The translations under genes were made by a program, and so were the position numbers. From assembly GCA_947479085.1 (NCBI GenBank), contig CANJYB010000025.1:1-59530 (forward strand): DNA of 59,530 nt. Reading direction: 5' to 3'. The notes under the pieces were generated by a model. That model saw only the letters and a program-made list of their open reading frames with translations. It did no database searches and was not told where the DNA came from. Numbering within the stretch: position 1 is the first letter of the stretch; every line of letters starts with the position of its first letter. Shown piece by piece: positions 17,832 to 25,319 of this stretch. Origin of the DNA: Bacteroidota bacterium (GTDB lineage: Bacteria; Bacteroidota; Bacteroidia; 2-12-FULL-35-15).

Positions 17832-18497
17832 ATGAATTTTTTTTATTGCAGGTGTACATTTTTATTTCTTTTCATAATTAATAGTGCGCTTTGGTCTCAA
17901 ACGGATTCCATACCAAAGCATAAAACCATCAAAGTTTTCAGGCCCAATGACTCCACATATATAAAGGCATTTACCGATTTTTTTGTTTATTATGATAATC
18001 CAGGAAGTGCATTAACCTATAGGGATTATGTCATGTTTATTCATCGTTATTCTTCTGCCCGCAACTCAGAGCGTTTAAAGATAACAGATACAAGGCCTAA
18101 AGGAAACGCTGCTCTACCATTTGATTATACTTTTTATTTTCAAAACAATCATTTTACAAAAGATATAAAAATGAGAAAACAGGAAACAGATACTGTCAAG
18201 TTACTTGTTTATGTTTCCAATAAAGGGGGTGTAAATTATATGGATTTAGCTCCAATGGAAGTCTCGGGTAATAGATTGCGAGTCTATAATATGGATAGAA
18301 CAGAATACAAAGAAGATGTAGTTCATCTAAAAACACAAAACGCATTCAAAGAATTATTGAATAGCAAATGGGAGCCAGCCATAATTGCGGCATTAAGAAC
18401 TCATCCATCTAAAAGAAAAAATAAATATAAAGTTACAAATGCTTATTCTGAGGGAATATTAACAATTATATATTCTTCGTATCCCATCCTTAATTAA
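17832..18497 (+). CDS. Secreted protein of unknown function
   Basis: A 221-residue protein starting one base after the preceding stop codon (TAGTATG), so almost certainly cotranslated. An N-terminal hydrophobic signal ends near 'NSALWSQTDS'. The mature part is mixed, with 'FRPNDSTYIKAFTDFFVYYD' and 'LRTHPSKRKNKYKVTNAY'. I do not recognise the family. It is the third gene of the sigma factor unit. Confidence 0.65.
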   Translation: MNFFYCRCTFLFLFIINSALWSQTDSIPKHKTIKVFRPNDSTYIKAFTDFFVYYDNPGSALTYRDYVMFIHRYSSARNSERLKITDTRPKGNAALPFDYTFYFQNNHFTKDIKMRKQETDTVKLLVYVSNKGGVNYMDLAPMEVSGNRLRVYNMDRTEYKEDVVHLKTQNAFKELLNSKWEPAIIAALRTHPSKRKNKYKVTNAYSEGILTIIYSSYPILN

Positions 18498-18711
18498 TAA
18501 CGTTTTTTTAAATGAACAATTTTAATTGAATTTTGTATAACCTGCCATTATGTGGTTTGGTGGAAAAATCCAATAGGTTTACCGAAAATCATTTCTCATT
18601 TCATCCAAATTTCTAAACCTGAAACTGCACTATATATGGCTTTCCGGGTAATAGTTATTAACAAATGACCTATTTTTCAACAATTTAGCAAAAAAACAGG
18701 CAAAATATTTG

Positions 18712-18740
18712 TTTGGAATATTGATTTTATCGTATTTTCG
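18712..18740 (+). promoter_or_regulatory. Promoter for the HU gene
   Basis: TTTG (18712-18715), 17 bp, then TATTTTCG (18733-18740). The -7 box has one mismatch to TAnnTTTG. It lies 42 bp before the ATG. Confidence 0.5.
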
Positions 18741-18782
18741 TAGTGATAATTAAATAAAGTATTAATCTAAAACAAAAACAAC

Positions 18783-19058
18783 ATGAACAAAGCAGAATTA
18801 ATTGATGCAATCGCAGCAGAATCTAAATTAACAAAAGCAGACTCTTCAAGAGCTCTTGAAGCATTTGTTAATGCAACAACTAAAGCACTTAAAAAAGGTG
18901 ACAGAGTTGCGTTAGTAGGTTTTGGTTCTTTCTCTGTTTCTAAAAGAGCAGCAAGAAATGGCCGTAACCCTCAAACAGGTAAAGCGATTAAAATTGCAGC
19001 TAAAAAAGTAGCAAAGTTTAAAGCTGGCGCTGATTTAGCAAAAACAGTTAACAAATAA
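18783..19058 (+). CDS. HU family DNA-binding protein
   Basis: A 91-residue nucleoid protein. 'MNKAELIDAIAAESKLTKAD' is the helical dimerisation part, 'GDRVALVGFGSFSVSKRAAR' the beta core, and 'NGRNPQTGKAIKIAAKK' the DNA-binding beta arm with the intercalating Pro. It is a standard-length HU homodimer type that bends DNA without strict sequence specificity. It is monocistronic, with its own promoter and a strong terminator. The 21-bp arrays elsewhere have a period matching two helical turns, but I have no evidence that HU reads them. Confidence 0.96.
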   Translation: MNKAELIDAIAAESKLTKADSSRALEAFVNATTKALKKGDRVALVGFGSFSVSKRAARNGRNPQTGKAIKIAAKKVAKFKAGADLAKTVNK

Positions 19059-19072
19059 TTTTTGTTTACTGA

Positions 19073-19115
19073 AAAAAACTCCGCCTCTGATTCGGTTCAG
19101 AGGCGGAGTTTTTAT
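19073..19115. terminator. Strong terminator after the HU gene (bidirectional)
   Basis: AAAAACTCCGCCTCTGA pairs perfectly with TCAGAGGCGGAGTTTTT around TTCGGT. It also suits the minus-strand gene ending at 19122. Confidence 0.92.
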
Positions 19116-19121
19116 TTTATT

Positions 19122-19568
19122 TCAGTTCGGTTCTGTTTTTATTTTACCAATTTTTGGATAGTTAGTTGAATCCTTGGAAGGCACAGATTTAAGAGTGTCT
19201 GTTATATATACTTCACCTTGCGTGTGTTCTGTTATAACCACCCCGCTTATTAGTTCACATTTGGGATTATTCGTTGCTTTTTGAACAGGTTGGCTGATTA
19301 TTGTATCTCCCAATAGTATTTTCTCTTTCACCTTGTTTGTATCAGTTATGCCTGAAATTTTTTTAGCACTATCTTTTTCGAGAGGGGCTATTGCTATTTC
19401 TCCTACTGTTCTTCCGCTAAACGTATTGCAGCTGAACAAACTGGTTCCGAATGCCAGAAGTAAAGCAATTAAAAACTTTTTGGCATAAGAAAGGTTTCCC
19501 GGAAGCTGATAAAAAGGGATTTCAATTCTTATTTTTTCTTCCGGTTGCTCATTCAGTTGAGTACTCAT
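19122..19568 (-). CDS. Downstream half of a gene split by an in-frame TGA
   Basis: 148 residues: a basic/acidic lead-in with 'IRIEIPFYQLPG', a hydrophobic segment with 'FLIALLLAFGTSLFSCNTF' (about 31-50), then a Ser/Lys-rich tail. It lies in the same frame as the 61-residue ORF at 19578-19763. The joined reading is '...ASNKKI-stop-GRFMSTQLNEQ...'. Family members I know from Bacteroidota continue through 'CGRF' at this point and then into a membrane segment, so this looks like the C-terminal half of one protein. It could still be translated separately from its ATG. Its function is unknown. Confidence 0.6.
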   Translation of the reverse strand: MSTQLNEQPEEKIRIEIPFYQLPGNLSYAKKFLIALLLAFGTSLFSCNTFSGRTVGEIAIAPLEKDSAKKISGITDTNKVKEKILLGDTIISQPVQKATNNPKCELISGVVITEHTQGEVYITDTLKSVPSKDSTNYPKIGKIKTEPN

Positions 19569-19577
19569 GAATCTCCC

Positions 19578-19763
19578 TCAAATTTTTTTGTTGGAAGCTT
19601 CCAATAAAAATTGTTGTATTTCATCATTTGATTGGTGGCTAAAGTCAATAACTGTTTTGCAACATTTACCGCAAAATGAACCTTGTTCATTGGGCGTCAT
19701 GGTATTCCAATCTTCATGACAGGGTTTTGGAATGCTTATTTTAAGTTGATTTTCTGAATTCAT
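19578..19763 (-). CDS. Upstream half of a split gene: small Cys-rich N-terminal domain
   Basis: 61 residues containing 'PKPCHEDWNTMTPNEQGSFC' and 'GKCCKTVIDFS', a Bacteroidota domain that usually forms the N-terminus of a longer membrane protein. Spaced Cys residues suggest metal binding. It stops at TGA (19578-19580) exactly where the family normally has Cys (CGRF). The frame then continues open into 19122-19568. Either the gene was inactivated by one base change (TGY to TGA), or the stop is read through. Confidence 0.65.
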   Translation of the reverse strand: MNSENQLKISIPKPCHEDWNTMTPNEQGSFCGKCCKTVIDFSHQSNDEIQQFLLEASNKKI

Positions 19764-19829
19764 ATTAATAGAGTTTATTAATAAGATGCAACAATCATTA
19801 AAATTCCATAAAGAGCATGAAAATTAATT

Positions 19830-20384
19830 TCAGGAAGGAAGTGTTTTGAATTTTTCTAAAGTAAGTTCCCAAAGTAAAACTGATTGTTCAAAGTTTAATG
19901 AGCCCGGAATGGTAATATATTCCTTAACAAAATTAAATCCAATCTTTTTGAGAGTTTTGTTTGGTGGAGGATTTAAAGCATAAGGCTGGCAATAAATTTT
20001 TTGTAGTTTCAGGTTTTCGAAAAAATAGGGGAGGGTCATTTTTACAAATTCTGCTCCAAGTCCTTTTTTTCTGATGGTCTTATCCCAGATGTGCAGGTGC
20101 ATAAAGGCTTCTTTTCCATAACTAATAGGATTTGTATTGGAGTGCCCTATGGGTTGATTATTCAATAACCAAATGATGCAGTAAGATTGTTTGTGTCGCA
20201 AAGGCATGTTAAGTTGTCCAAGCAAACTTTGAGTTAATGATTCTTTGGTTGGTATTTTTTTCAAATCTACCCCCATTGCAAGCAACGATAAAGAATCTGA
20301 TTCCAGCCAATAACTTACAATCAGTTCAATATCCTCCTTTTGTAATTCTCTTACCGAAAGGATATCCTGGTTGTTGGCTGTCAT
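19830..20384 (-). CDS. GNAT family N-acetyltransferase (RimJ/RimL type)
   Basis: 184 residues with the order of the RimJ/RimL-like GNAT fold: 'VRELQKEDIELIVSYWLESD' at the N-terminus, beta strand 'SYCIIWLLNNQPIGHSNTNP', acetyl-CoA region 'DKTIRKKGLGAEFVKMTLPY' with a Gly-x-Gly-like pyrophosphate loop, then 'KIYCQPYALNPPPNKTLKKIGFNFV'. The acceptor is unknown. It stands apart from its neighbours, with no clear promoter. Confidence 0.85.
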   Translation of the reverse strand: MTANNQDILSVRELQKEDIELIVSYWLESDSLSLLAMGVDLKKIPTKESLTQSLLGQLNMPLRHKQSYCIIWLLNNQPIGHSNTNPISYGKEAFMHLHIWDKTIRKKGLGAEFVKMTLPYFFENLKLQKIYCQPYALNPPPNKTLKKIGFNFVKEYITIPGSLNFEQSVLLWELTLEKFKTLPS

Positions 20385-20459
20385 GGACAGATAAAGTGAA
20401 ACTAAAGGTGAAATGATTTTAAAGAGAAAGAATATTACTTAAAAAGCCAAAGCAACTTT

Positions 20460-21080
20460 TTAACCTACCCGAATAATCGTTTTTTCTTTTACTTTATGCT
20501 CCAGGTCTTTTATTTCCTGCAGTAAATGAATCTTTACCTTATTGATGGCATTTTCTACCACTTCAATAAGTTTCTCAAATACCTCTTCAATGGTTTCATC
20601 AGGGGTTCCTTTTTTGGATACACGTAGTTCCATACCTAGGTCTACCGATATTTTATGTGTAGTGTTTTTACTGAGTATTTCTTCTATAGCTTCCAAAACG
20701 TTTTCACCATTTATGCTGGCATAGGAAGAAGTTATTTTGCGGGAAGCATTAAAAATTACGCTTAGGGTAAAACTTTTTTTGTCTTTTTCTATAAGCAATT
20801 CGCCTTCATCTTTTATTATTCCATTCATTATAGGGGTGCTGAACTTTATGGAAGTAATCAGGTTTTCAGGAAAGCATTTGCAGGGAACGGCAAGTAATAA
20901 GGCAGCAAAATTGCCTTTATGATCTTTACCTACTTTTATTTGTGTGTTGGTATCGTAGGCTATTTTATCCGTTTTTTCATCAATGTAAAGCGAATAATAA
21001 TCATTGCCAACCTTGTCTTTTAAGCCAGATGGCCGTAATTCTAATTTAGGTAATTTTACTTTTTCGGCTTCTTTTTTCAT
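20460..21080 (-). CDS. Hypothetical cytoplasmic protein
   Basis: 206 residues, charged, with no signal peptide or membrane segment. Visible stretches: 'NDYYSLYIDEKTDKIAYDTN' near the N-terminus, a central mixed region with 'NFAALLLAVPCKCFPENLIT', and a Lys/Glu-rich helical C-terminus likely to be a coiled coil (about 165-205). I do not recognise the family. A good -7 element lies 23 bp upstream. Confidence 0.65.
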   Translation of the reverse strand: MKKEAEKVKLPKLELRPSGLKDKVGNDYYSLYIDEKTDKIAYDTNTQIKVGKDHKGNFAALLLAVPCKCFPENLITSIKFSTPIMNGIIKDEGELLIEKDKKSFTLSVIFNASRKITSSYASINGENVLEAIEEILSKNTTHKISVDLGMELRVSKKGTPDETIEEVFEKLIEVVENAINKVKIHLLQEIKDLEHKVKEKTIIRVG

Positions 21081-21102
21081 TGTTTATTTCCAGAAATTTT
21101 TG

Positions 21103-21110
21103 CAAAGGTA
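21103..21110 (-). promoter_or_regulatory. Bacteroidota -7 element (TACCTTTG)
   Basis: TACCTTTG on the minus strand, 22 bp before the ATG at 21080. Confidence 0.6.
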
Positions 21111-21225
21111 AGTTTTTTTTGAAAACAGTGGTTTTTTTGTAAAAATTGAGGACTAAATAGGTTGTTAAGAGATAGTTGGCAGGGCAATTTTCACCTTAAA
21201 ATCAAGGTGCTTTTGAGATTTTAAT

Positions 21226-21711
21226 TCATTCTCCCCCTAAAACCATATCGTATCTATGCATTCCTTCAGCATAGGAATTCAATGTTATTTTTGTGGTCAC
21301 GAAACCAAACTTCTCAAAAAAAGGATAAGAATACTGAGTAGTATCCACTACTACCTGTGCTGTTGGATAAAGTTCTTTAATTAGTTTTAAGCGGTGAACC
21401 AATAACTTTTCTCCAAAGCCTTTTTTATGAAAATCATTATGAACCAGTCCCCAGGCAAGCGAAACAATATTATTGTTTTCCTTATCTCCAAAACCTCCGC
21501 AACCCAAAACTTTATTTCCCGATTCTATAACATAATAATAAGCTATATTTTGGCTTTTATCATTTATATTTTGAACTGCAAGTTTATCCAGAAACTTTTC
21601 AAACAGTTCAGTTTCTCCAACGGTAAAATACTTTGGAACATTGCTTTTAAAAGCAATTAAGCAAGATTCTTTATCATCTTCGGTATATTCCTTTATTGTT
21701 GTTTTCATCAA
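21226..21711 (-). CDS. GNAT family N-acetyltransferase
   Basis: 161 residues. 'VIESGNKVLGCGGFGDKENN' gives strands 3-4 and 'LAWGLVHNDFHKKGFGEKLL' carries the Q/R-x-x-G-x-G-like acetyl-CoA loop (HKKGFGEKL). 'VVVDTTQYSYPFFEKFGFVT' is the conserved end of the fold. Two consecutive ATG codons open the frame. The substrate is unknown, with small-molecule or N-terminal acetylation both possible. Confidence 0.85.
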   Translation of the reverse strand: MMKTTIKEYTEDDKESCLIAFKSNVPKYFTVGETELFEKFLDKLAVQNINDKSQNIAYYYVIESGNKVLGCGGFGDKENNNIVSLAWGLVHNDFHKKGFGEKLLVHRLKLIKELYPTAQVVVDTTQYSYPFFEKFGFVTTKITLNSYAEGMHRYDMVLGGE

Positions 21712-21866
21712 ATGTTTTTTTACTCTTATTTTTTGTTGAGAATTGATAAGTAATTCACAACTGCCTATTGCTTCGCTACTTTATAATGTGCTTTGTCTTC
21801 ATGCGTTTTCAGAACTAAGAAGGAGAGTGCAAGCAAAAGGAGATTTCTTTTCATAGGTTTTTAATT

Positions 21867-22196
21867 TTAATTTTCAATTTCCAAATAAGGTTTTACAGCT
21901 GTTTCCAGCGATAAGATTAATTCTTCGTCCATGTATTGGTATTCATCCGGAATATCAAGCACAATGATTTTATTTTTATCATAGTGTTCCCTGAATTGTT
22001 CTTTTATAATATCTCTATGTTTGTATTCCATTACAAATATAATATCTGCCCAAATAAGTTGTTTCCCGGTTAGCTTTACTCTTGCATCCTTATCCGTTCC
22101 GGCAGATTTTACCTGGTGATTTGCATCGTTCCTGAAAATGGTTTCTGCTGTTCGGCTTCGCCATTTATTTTTACTGCAGACAAAAAGGACGTTCAA
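21867..22196 (-). CDS. Low-molecular-weight tyrosine phosphatase-like protein
   Basis: 109 residues. The N-terminus 'MNVLFVCSKNKWRSRTAE' contains the P-loop CX5R (Cys7 to Arg13) followed by Ser, the LMW-PTP active site. 'IIFVMEYKHRDIIKEQF' and 'IIVLDIPDEYQYMDEEL' follow; the latter carries the candidate general-acid Asp. It is shorter than classical LMW-PTPs (about 150) and matches a compact bacterial subfamily. It lies 8 bp after the upstream gene (22205-22726), so probably one transcript. Confidence 0.8.
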   Translation of the reverse strand: MNVLFVCSKNKWRSRTAETIFRNDANHQVKSAGTDKDARVKLTGKQLIWADIIFVMEYKHRDIIKEQFREHYDKNKIIVLDIPDEYQYMDEELILSLETAVKPYLEIEN

Positions 22197-22204
22197 TGTT
22201 TTGT

Positions 22205-22726
22205 TTAATAATTTATTTTTAATTCAAATGTAGTCAGGTCGAATTCAAAATCAACATTATTTTTATACTGATTTTCTGAAGATGCCAACTCTCCGATTGC
22301 CTTGTTCCCTGTTTGTTTTTTGAAGTAAATACCGTCTATTATAGTGTCCGGTCTTATTTCCTTTAAAACTCCTGTATCATTTAAAACATAAATACTGTAA
22401 AAGGTTCCAAGCACAAAGTAATCAGGGTTAGAAGTCCGGATAGCACTATCTATTAAAGGATTTCCGTCAAGGGCAATAATTAATTTCTTTTCATCAAGGT
22501 CAATAAGATATCCCTTTCCGCCAGCAACAATTAAACTCTTAGTATTCTCTTTATTTATTAAAGTAAAAGAAAGTCCACTCAGAGATTCCATTGAAAAGCA
22601 ACCAGCCCATTCCTCAAAATTATTGTCAGTAAATTTAACCCAAAGCTGTGAATTAAAGCTTTCTCCAAAATGACTTTCAGTAAATTCTCCTGATGTTGGA
22701 ATTATTTTTAATATCTCTGCGCTCAT
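22205..22726 (-). CDS. Hypothetical protein
   Basis: 173 residues, no signal peptide, predicted all-beta. Stretches such as 'ESHFGESFNSQLWVKFTDNN', 'SLIVAGGKGYLIDLDEKKLI' and 'YFVLGTFYSIYVLNDTGVLK' suggest a small beta-propeller-like or immunity-like fold. I do not recognise the family. It is sandwiched with 6-8 bp gaps between a secreted protein gene and the tyrosine-phosphatase-like gene. Confidence 0.6.
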   Translation of the reverse strand: MSAEILKIIPTSGEFTESHFGESFNSQLWVKFTDNNFEEWAGCFSMESLSGLSFTLINKENTKSLIVAGGKGYLIDLDEKKLIIALDGNPLIDSAIRTSNPDYFVLGTFYSIYVLNDTGVLKEIRPDTIIDGIYFKKQTGNKAIGELASSENQYKNNVDFEFDLTTFELKINY

Positions 22727-22732
22727 ATTATA

Positions 22733-23149
22733 TTATCTACTCTTAGCATAATCAATTTCATACCTTCTGCCATTAAGAATAATATTAGAACTAAAACTTT
22801 CACCATTTGCTTTGCGAAGGCCTATGCATAAATATGAATCGCCTTCCCAATGGTAGAACCCTGTTATGTATTCTTCCTTTGTTCGCATTATCAAAGGATA
22901 ATGAATTAAGGTATCTCCCAAAAGCTTGTAAAAGTGAATGGAATGGGTAATGATGGTATCTCCTGCCTTATCAGCCATTCTAAAAAATTTAAACTCCTTG
23001 TCAACATTATAAGCTACAGAAGTATCTGAAGGAAGCAGATTTTCAACCACCTTTATGGGTAGAACAGAAGTTGCACTGCCACGACATTGAGCAAAAGAAT
23101 GGAGAGTTAAAGAAAAGGAAATAAGTATTAATAGGATAGTGTGTTTCAT
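22733..23149 (-). CDS. Secreted hypothetical protein
   Basis: 138 residues with a clear signal peptide ('TILLILISFSLTLHSFAQC', cleavage near residue 20). The mature part is a small beta-rich domain with 'HSIHFYKLLGDTLIHYPLIM' and 'GFYHWEGDSYLCIGLRKANG'. There is no recognised motif. It is the first gene of the three-gene run ending at 21867. Confidence 0.6.
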   Translation of the reverse strand: MKHTILLILISFSLTLHSFAQCRGSATSVLPIKVVENLLPSDTSVAYNVDKEFKFFRMADKAGDTIITHSIHFYKLLGDTLIHYPLIMRTKEEYITGFYHWEGDSYLCIGLRKANGESFSSNIILNGRRYEIDYAKSR

Positions 23150-23233
23150 TTTTATTTATTTTTCGTATTAAATTTTTCCATTCGGAATGCCGGAGAAACA
23201 TTAGTGAATTCATAAAAGGAAGAAGTGTACTTT

Positions 23234-23989
23234 CTAAGAAAAATTAATATTATTTTCTGTTAAATTTCTTTTTTCTAATTTTCGAGCTTCAATAAGACTT
23301 TTTATTGGGTCTAGAATAGGTGAGGTTTTGGAATACTCTGCAATTTGTTTTAGTTCATCTTTTGATTGAATATCAATATAGGAAAATATATTTTTCATTT
23401 GTATAATGAAATTATCAGTTATTGTATAAGCTAATAGATATTCTTCTTTGTTTATCTGCATTGGAGTTTCGAGTTTGTCAGAATAATCAACATAAAAACC
23501 ACTATTCTTCTTCATGTTTGCTTGGTCCCACCAATCCAACATTTCAGGCAATCCTTTGAAAAGAATTTGTATCTGTTTTTCATCTTTAGAAATAAGCGCT
23601 TTTTCCTTTTCGGTATATTCAATTTCTGTTTCTGGATTATTTAATTGTTCTTTCATTTTAGCAGCAGCTTCTAATATCGGTTCAATTAATGTATATAATA
23701 GATTTAAATGAACTGCAAGTTTATGTCTAATTATATGGTCTGTGAAGTATAAGTGAATGGATGGTATATTTCTGAGATTTATTCCTATTGATTGCAATCG
23801 CAAGAGAAATCCTTTTATTATTTCTTCCGTTCCAAGGACAAGATGAGAAATCGCAATCCCATATTTACCAATTTCAGCAATTGCTTTAGAAGATTCAAGA
23901 TGATCACTTGCATTAATAATAGCCTCTTTAAATGCGATTAAACATTGGTCGTCTTTAAGCAGTTTCAAAAGGTTTCTTTCTTTATTCAT
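23234..23989 (-). CDS. AbiV-like abortive infection protein
   Basis: 251 residues, mostly helical and cytoplasmic. The N-terminal region (about 15-85) reads 'AFKEAIINASDHLESSKAIA', 'GKYGIAISHLVLGTEEIIKG', then 'HIIRHKLAVHL'. This resembles the AbiV pattern of repeated Ala/Asn helices, G-x-YG-A, an EE-x-x-K-motif and a later His-x-x-Lys. AbiV in Lactococcus blocks phage translation and replication through the phage protein SaV. The C-terminal part is unlike anything I know. The call rests on motif spacing, so it is moderate. It stands alone, divergent from the LuxR gene. Confidence 0.6.
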   Translation of the reverse strand: MNKERNLLKLLKDDQCLIAFKEAIINASDHLESSKAIAEIGKYGIAISHLVLGTEEIIKGFLLRLQSIGINLRNIPSIHLYFTDHIIRHKLAVHLNLLYTLIEPILEAAAKMKEQLNNPETEIEYTEKEKALISKDEKQIQILFKGLPEMLDWWDQANMKKNSGFYVDYSDKLETPMQINKEEYLLAYTITDNFIIQMKNIFSYIDIQSKDELKQIAEYSKTSPILDPIKSLIEARKLEKRNLTENNINFS

Positions 23990-24061
23990 TTTATATAATT
24001 TGCGTCACCTCAAAAATACCCTTTTTCCCCACCCCACAAAAAATAATTTCTCAAAAATTTG

Positions 24062-24089
24062 TTTGTGTTTTCAAATATTTATACATTTG
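24062..24089 (+). promoter_or_regulatory. Promoter for the LuxR-type regulator
   Basis: TTTG (24062-24065) and TACATTTG (24082-24089), 16 bp apart, 73 bp upstream of the start at 24163. Confidence 0.5.
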
Positions 24090-24162
24090 TTCTATATAAA
24101 CCAAATAAAGCAACGGCACATGATAAAACGACTACTTTTTTTTAATCCTAAATTTAACTCAA

Positions 24163-24900
24163 ATGGGAAAGATAAGAGTAGGTGTTGCCGAAAGCGAAAC
24201 CATAGTACGCGAAGGTTTAATAGCGTTACTTAAAAACTCCAAAAAATACCTGGTCACCTTTGATGTGGAAACTACAAAGGAGGCTGTTAAAAGAATCGGT
24301 CAGCGAAAGACCGATGTGGTGCTTATTGGCTTCGAACAGCCTTTTATTATGCAGGTGCAGCTGATAAGTGAAATCAAGAAAAGACAACCGGAAATACGAA
24401 TTATTATGCTGGCCGCAGATGTAAGCATGATAATACTGAAACAACTGCAGGCTGCAGGTTTGGATGCAATGATATTTCGAAAAACTTCTTTCACCAACCT
24501 GGACAATGCCATCAGTAATGTGATGGAATACGGTGAGTGGTTTGACGATGATGAGTTTAATTTCCGAATGATGAAAAATGAGCAGGATGAGGAAAAATTT
24601 AACCTTTGGAGCAAAATGGTAATTACGGAACGCGAAAGGGAAGTGATGCTGCTGATTTGCGATGGGATTACCAATAAGGAAATAGCTGATAAATTATTTA
24701 TTGACGAACGCACGGTGGAAACCCACCGGGAACATATTTTTGAAAAAGTACAATGTAAAAATGCAGCAGAGCTTTCTGTATTTGCAGTAAATATGGGTTT
24801 TATTGATTTGCTGGATAAAAAGCCTAAAAACATCGAAAATCCGAATCCCGTAAAACCCAGGACCATTGTGGATTTTAACCGATTGTTAGGCTACTTTTAA
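24163..24900 (+). CDS. LuxR/NarL-type regulator with degenerate receiver domain
   Basis: 245 residues. The N-terminal receiver-like domain (1-125) keeps the fold pattern ('IVREGLIALLKNSKKYLVTF', 'AAGLDAMIFRKTSF' with the conserved Lys). The acidic pair is replaced by Ala-Glu-Ser (9-11), and the phosphoacceptor Asp is Gly56 in 'DVVLIGFEQP'. It therefore probably does not respond to phosphorylation. The C-terminal HTH (about 155-215) is intact: 'ITEREREVMLLICDGITNKE' and 'DERTVETHREHIFEKVQCKN'. No kinase is adjacent. A palindrome typical of LuxR-type operators lies 18 bp after the stop codon, upstream of array C. Confidence 0.88.
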   Translation: MGKIRVGVAESETIVREGLIALLKNSKKYLVTFDVETTKEAVKRIGQRKTDVVLIGFEQPFIMQVQLISEIKKRQPEIRIIMLAADVSMIILKQLQAAGLDAMIFRKTSFTNLDNAISNVMEYGEWFDDDEFNFRMMKNEQDEEKFNLWSKMVITEREREVMLLICDGITNKEIADKLFIDERTVETHREHIFEKVQCKNAAELSVFAVNMGFIDLLDKKPKNIENPNPVKPRTIVDFNRLLGYF

Positions 24901-24918
24901 ACAAAAATGCCCTTAAAT

Positions 24919-24966
24919 ATCCGTAAAAATACGGATTGACACCCCTTGTTTCCTGAACTACTTTTG
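24919..24966 (+). promoter_or_regulatory. Operator-like palindrome and promoter upstream of array C
   Basis: ATCCGTA-AAAA-TACGGAT (24919-24936) is a perfect 7-bp dyad. TTG at 24936-24938, 20 bp, then TACTTTTG at 24959-24966 match the Bacteroidota -33/-7 spacing. The dyad ends at the -33 box, the classical position for an activator. Transcription would cross array C and reach the gene at 25320. The same palindrome occurs at 51256. Confidence 0.65.
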
Positions 24967-25042
24967 TCTCGTTCTTTGATAAAGGTAAAACCTGAAACTG
25001 AAAAAAGTTATTCGAAATCCTGAAGGGATTCCTGTTTTTGAC

Positions 25043-25231
25043 TTCCTGGCGCCAGGGAAGGCTAAACTGGCTCCCTGAAATGATAAACTGGCGCTCTGAA
25101 AGAGTAAACGGGCTCCCTGAAATGATAAACTGGAGCTCGGAAAGAGTAAACTGACTCCCTGAAATGCTAAACTGGCGCCCGGAAGAATAAAACTGGCGCT
25201 AGGAAGGAGTAAACTGGCGCCCTGCCAGGTT
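25043..25231. repeat. 21-bp repeat array C
   Basis: Nine units at exact 21-bp steps (25043, 25064, 25085, 25106, 25127, 25148, 25169, 25190, 25211). The consensus is AAACTGGCGCCCTGAAA plus four bases. Alternate units end in ATGAT or AGAGT, so there is also a 42-bp higher-order pattern. The first unit contains the perfect palindrome CCTGGCGCCAGG and the last a CTGGC/GCCAG hairpin. It lies in the predicted 5' leader of the gene at 25320. No ORF spans it. Confidence 0.9.
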
Positions 25232-25319
25232 TTGGGAATGAATAACTTAATTTCGTACTAATTGTACTTTTTTTAAAGAAGGAGAATTCAATTAATTATT
25301 AACAAAAAAAAACAAAAAA

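Noticed and set aside
21765-21854. 29-codon minus-strand ORF beginning with a signal-like sequence (KRNLLLLALSFLVLK)
   Set aside because: Too short, ends at once after the hydrophobic part, no conserved feature; could be a remnant signal peptide but not supported.
25043-25231. Array C as a CRISPR array
   Set aside because: Units are contiguous 21-mers with no unique spacers of 30-40 bp and no cas genes are present.
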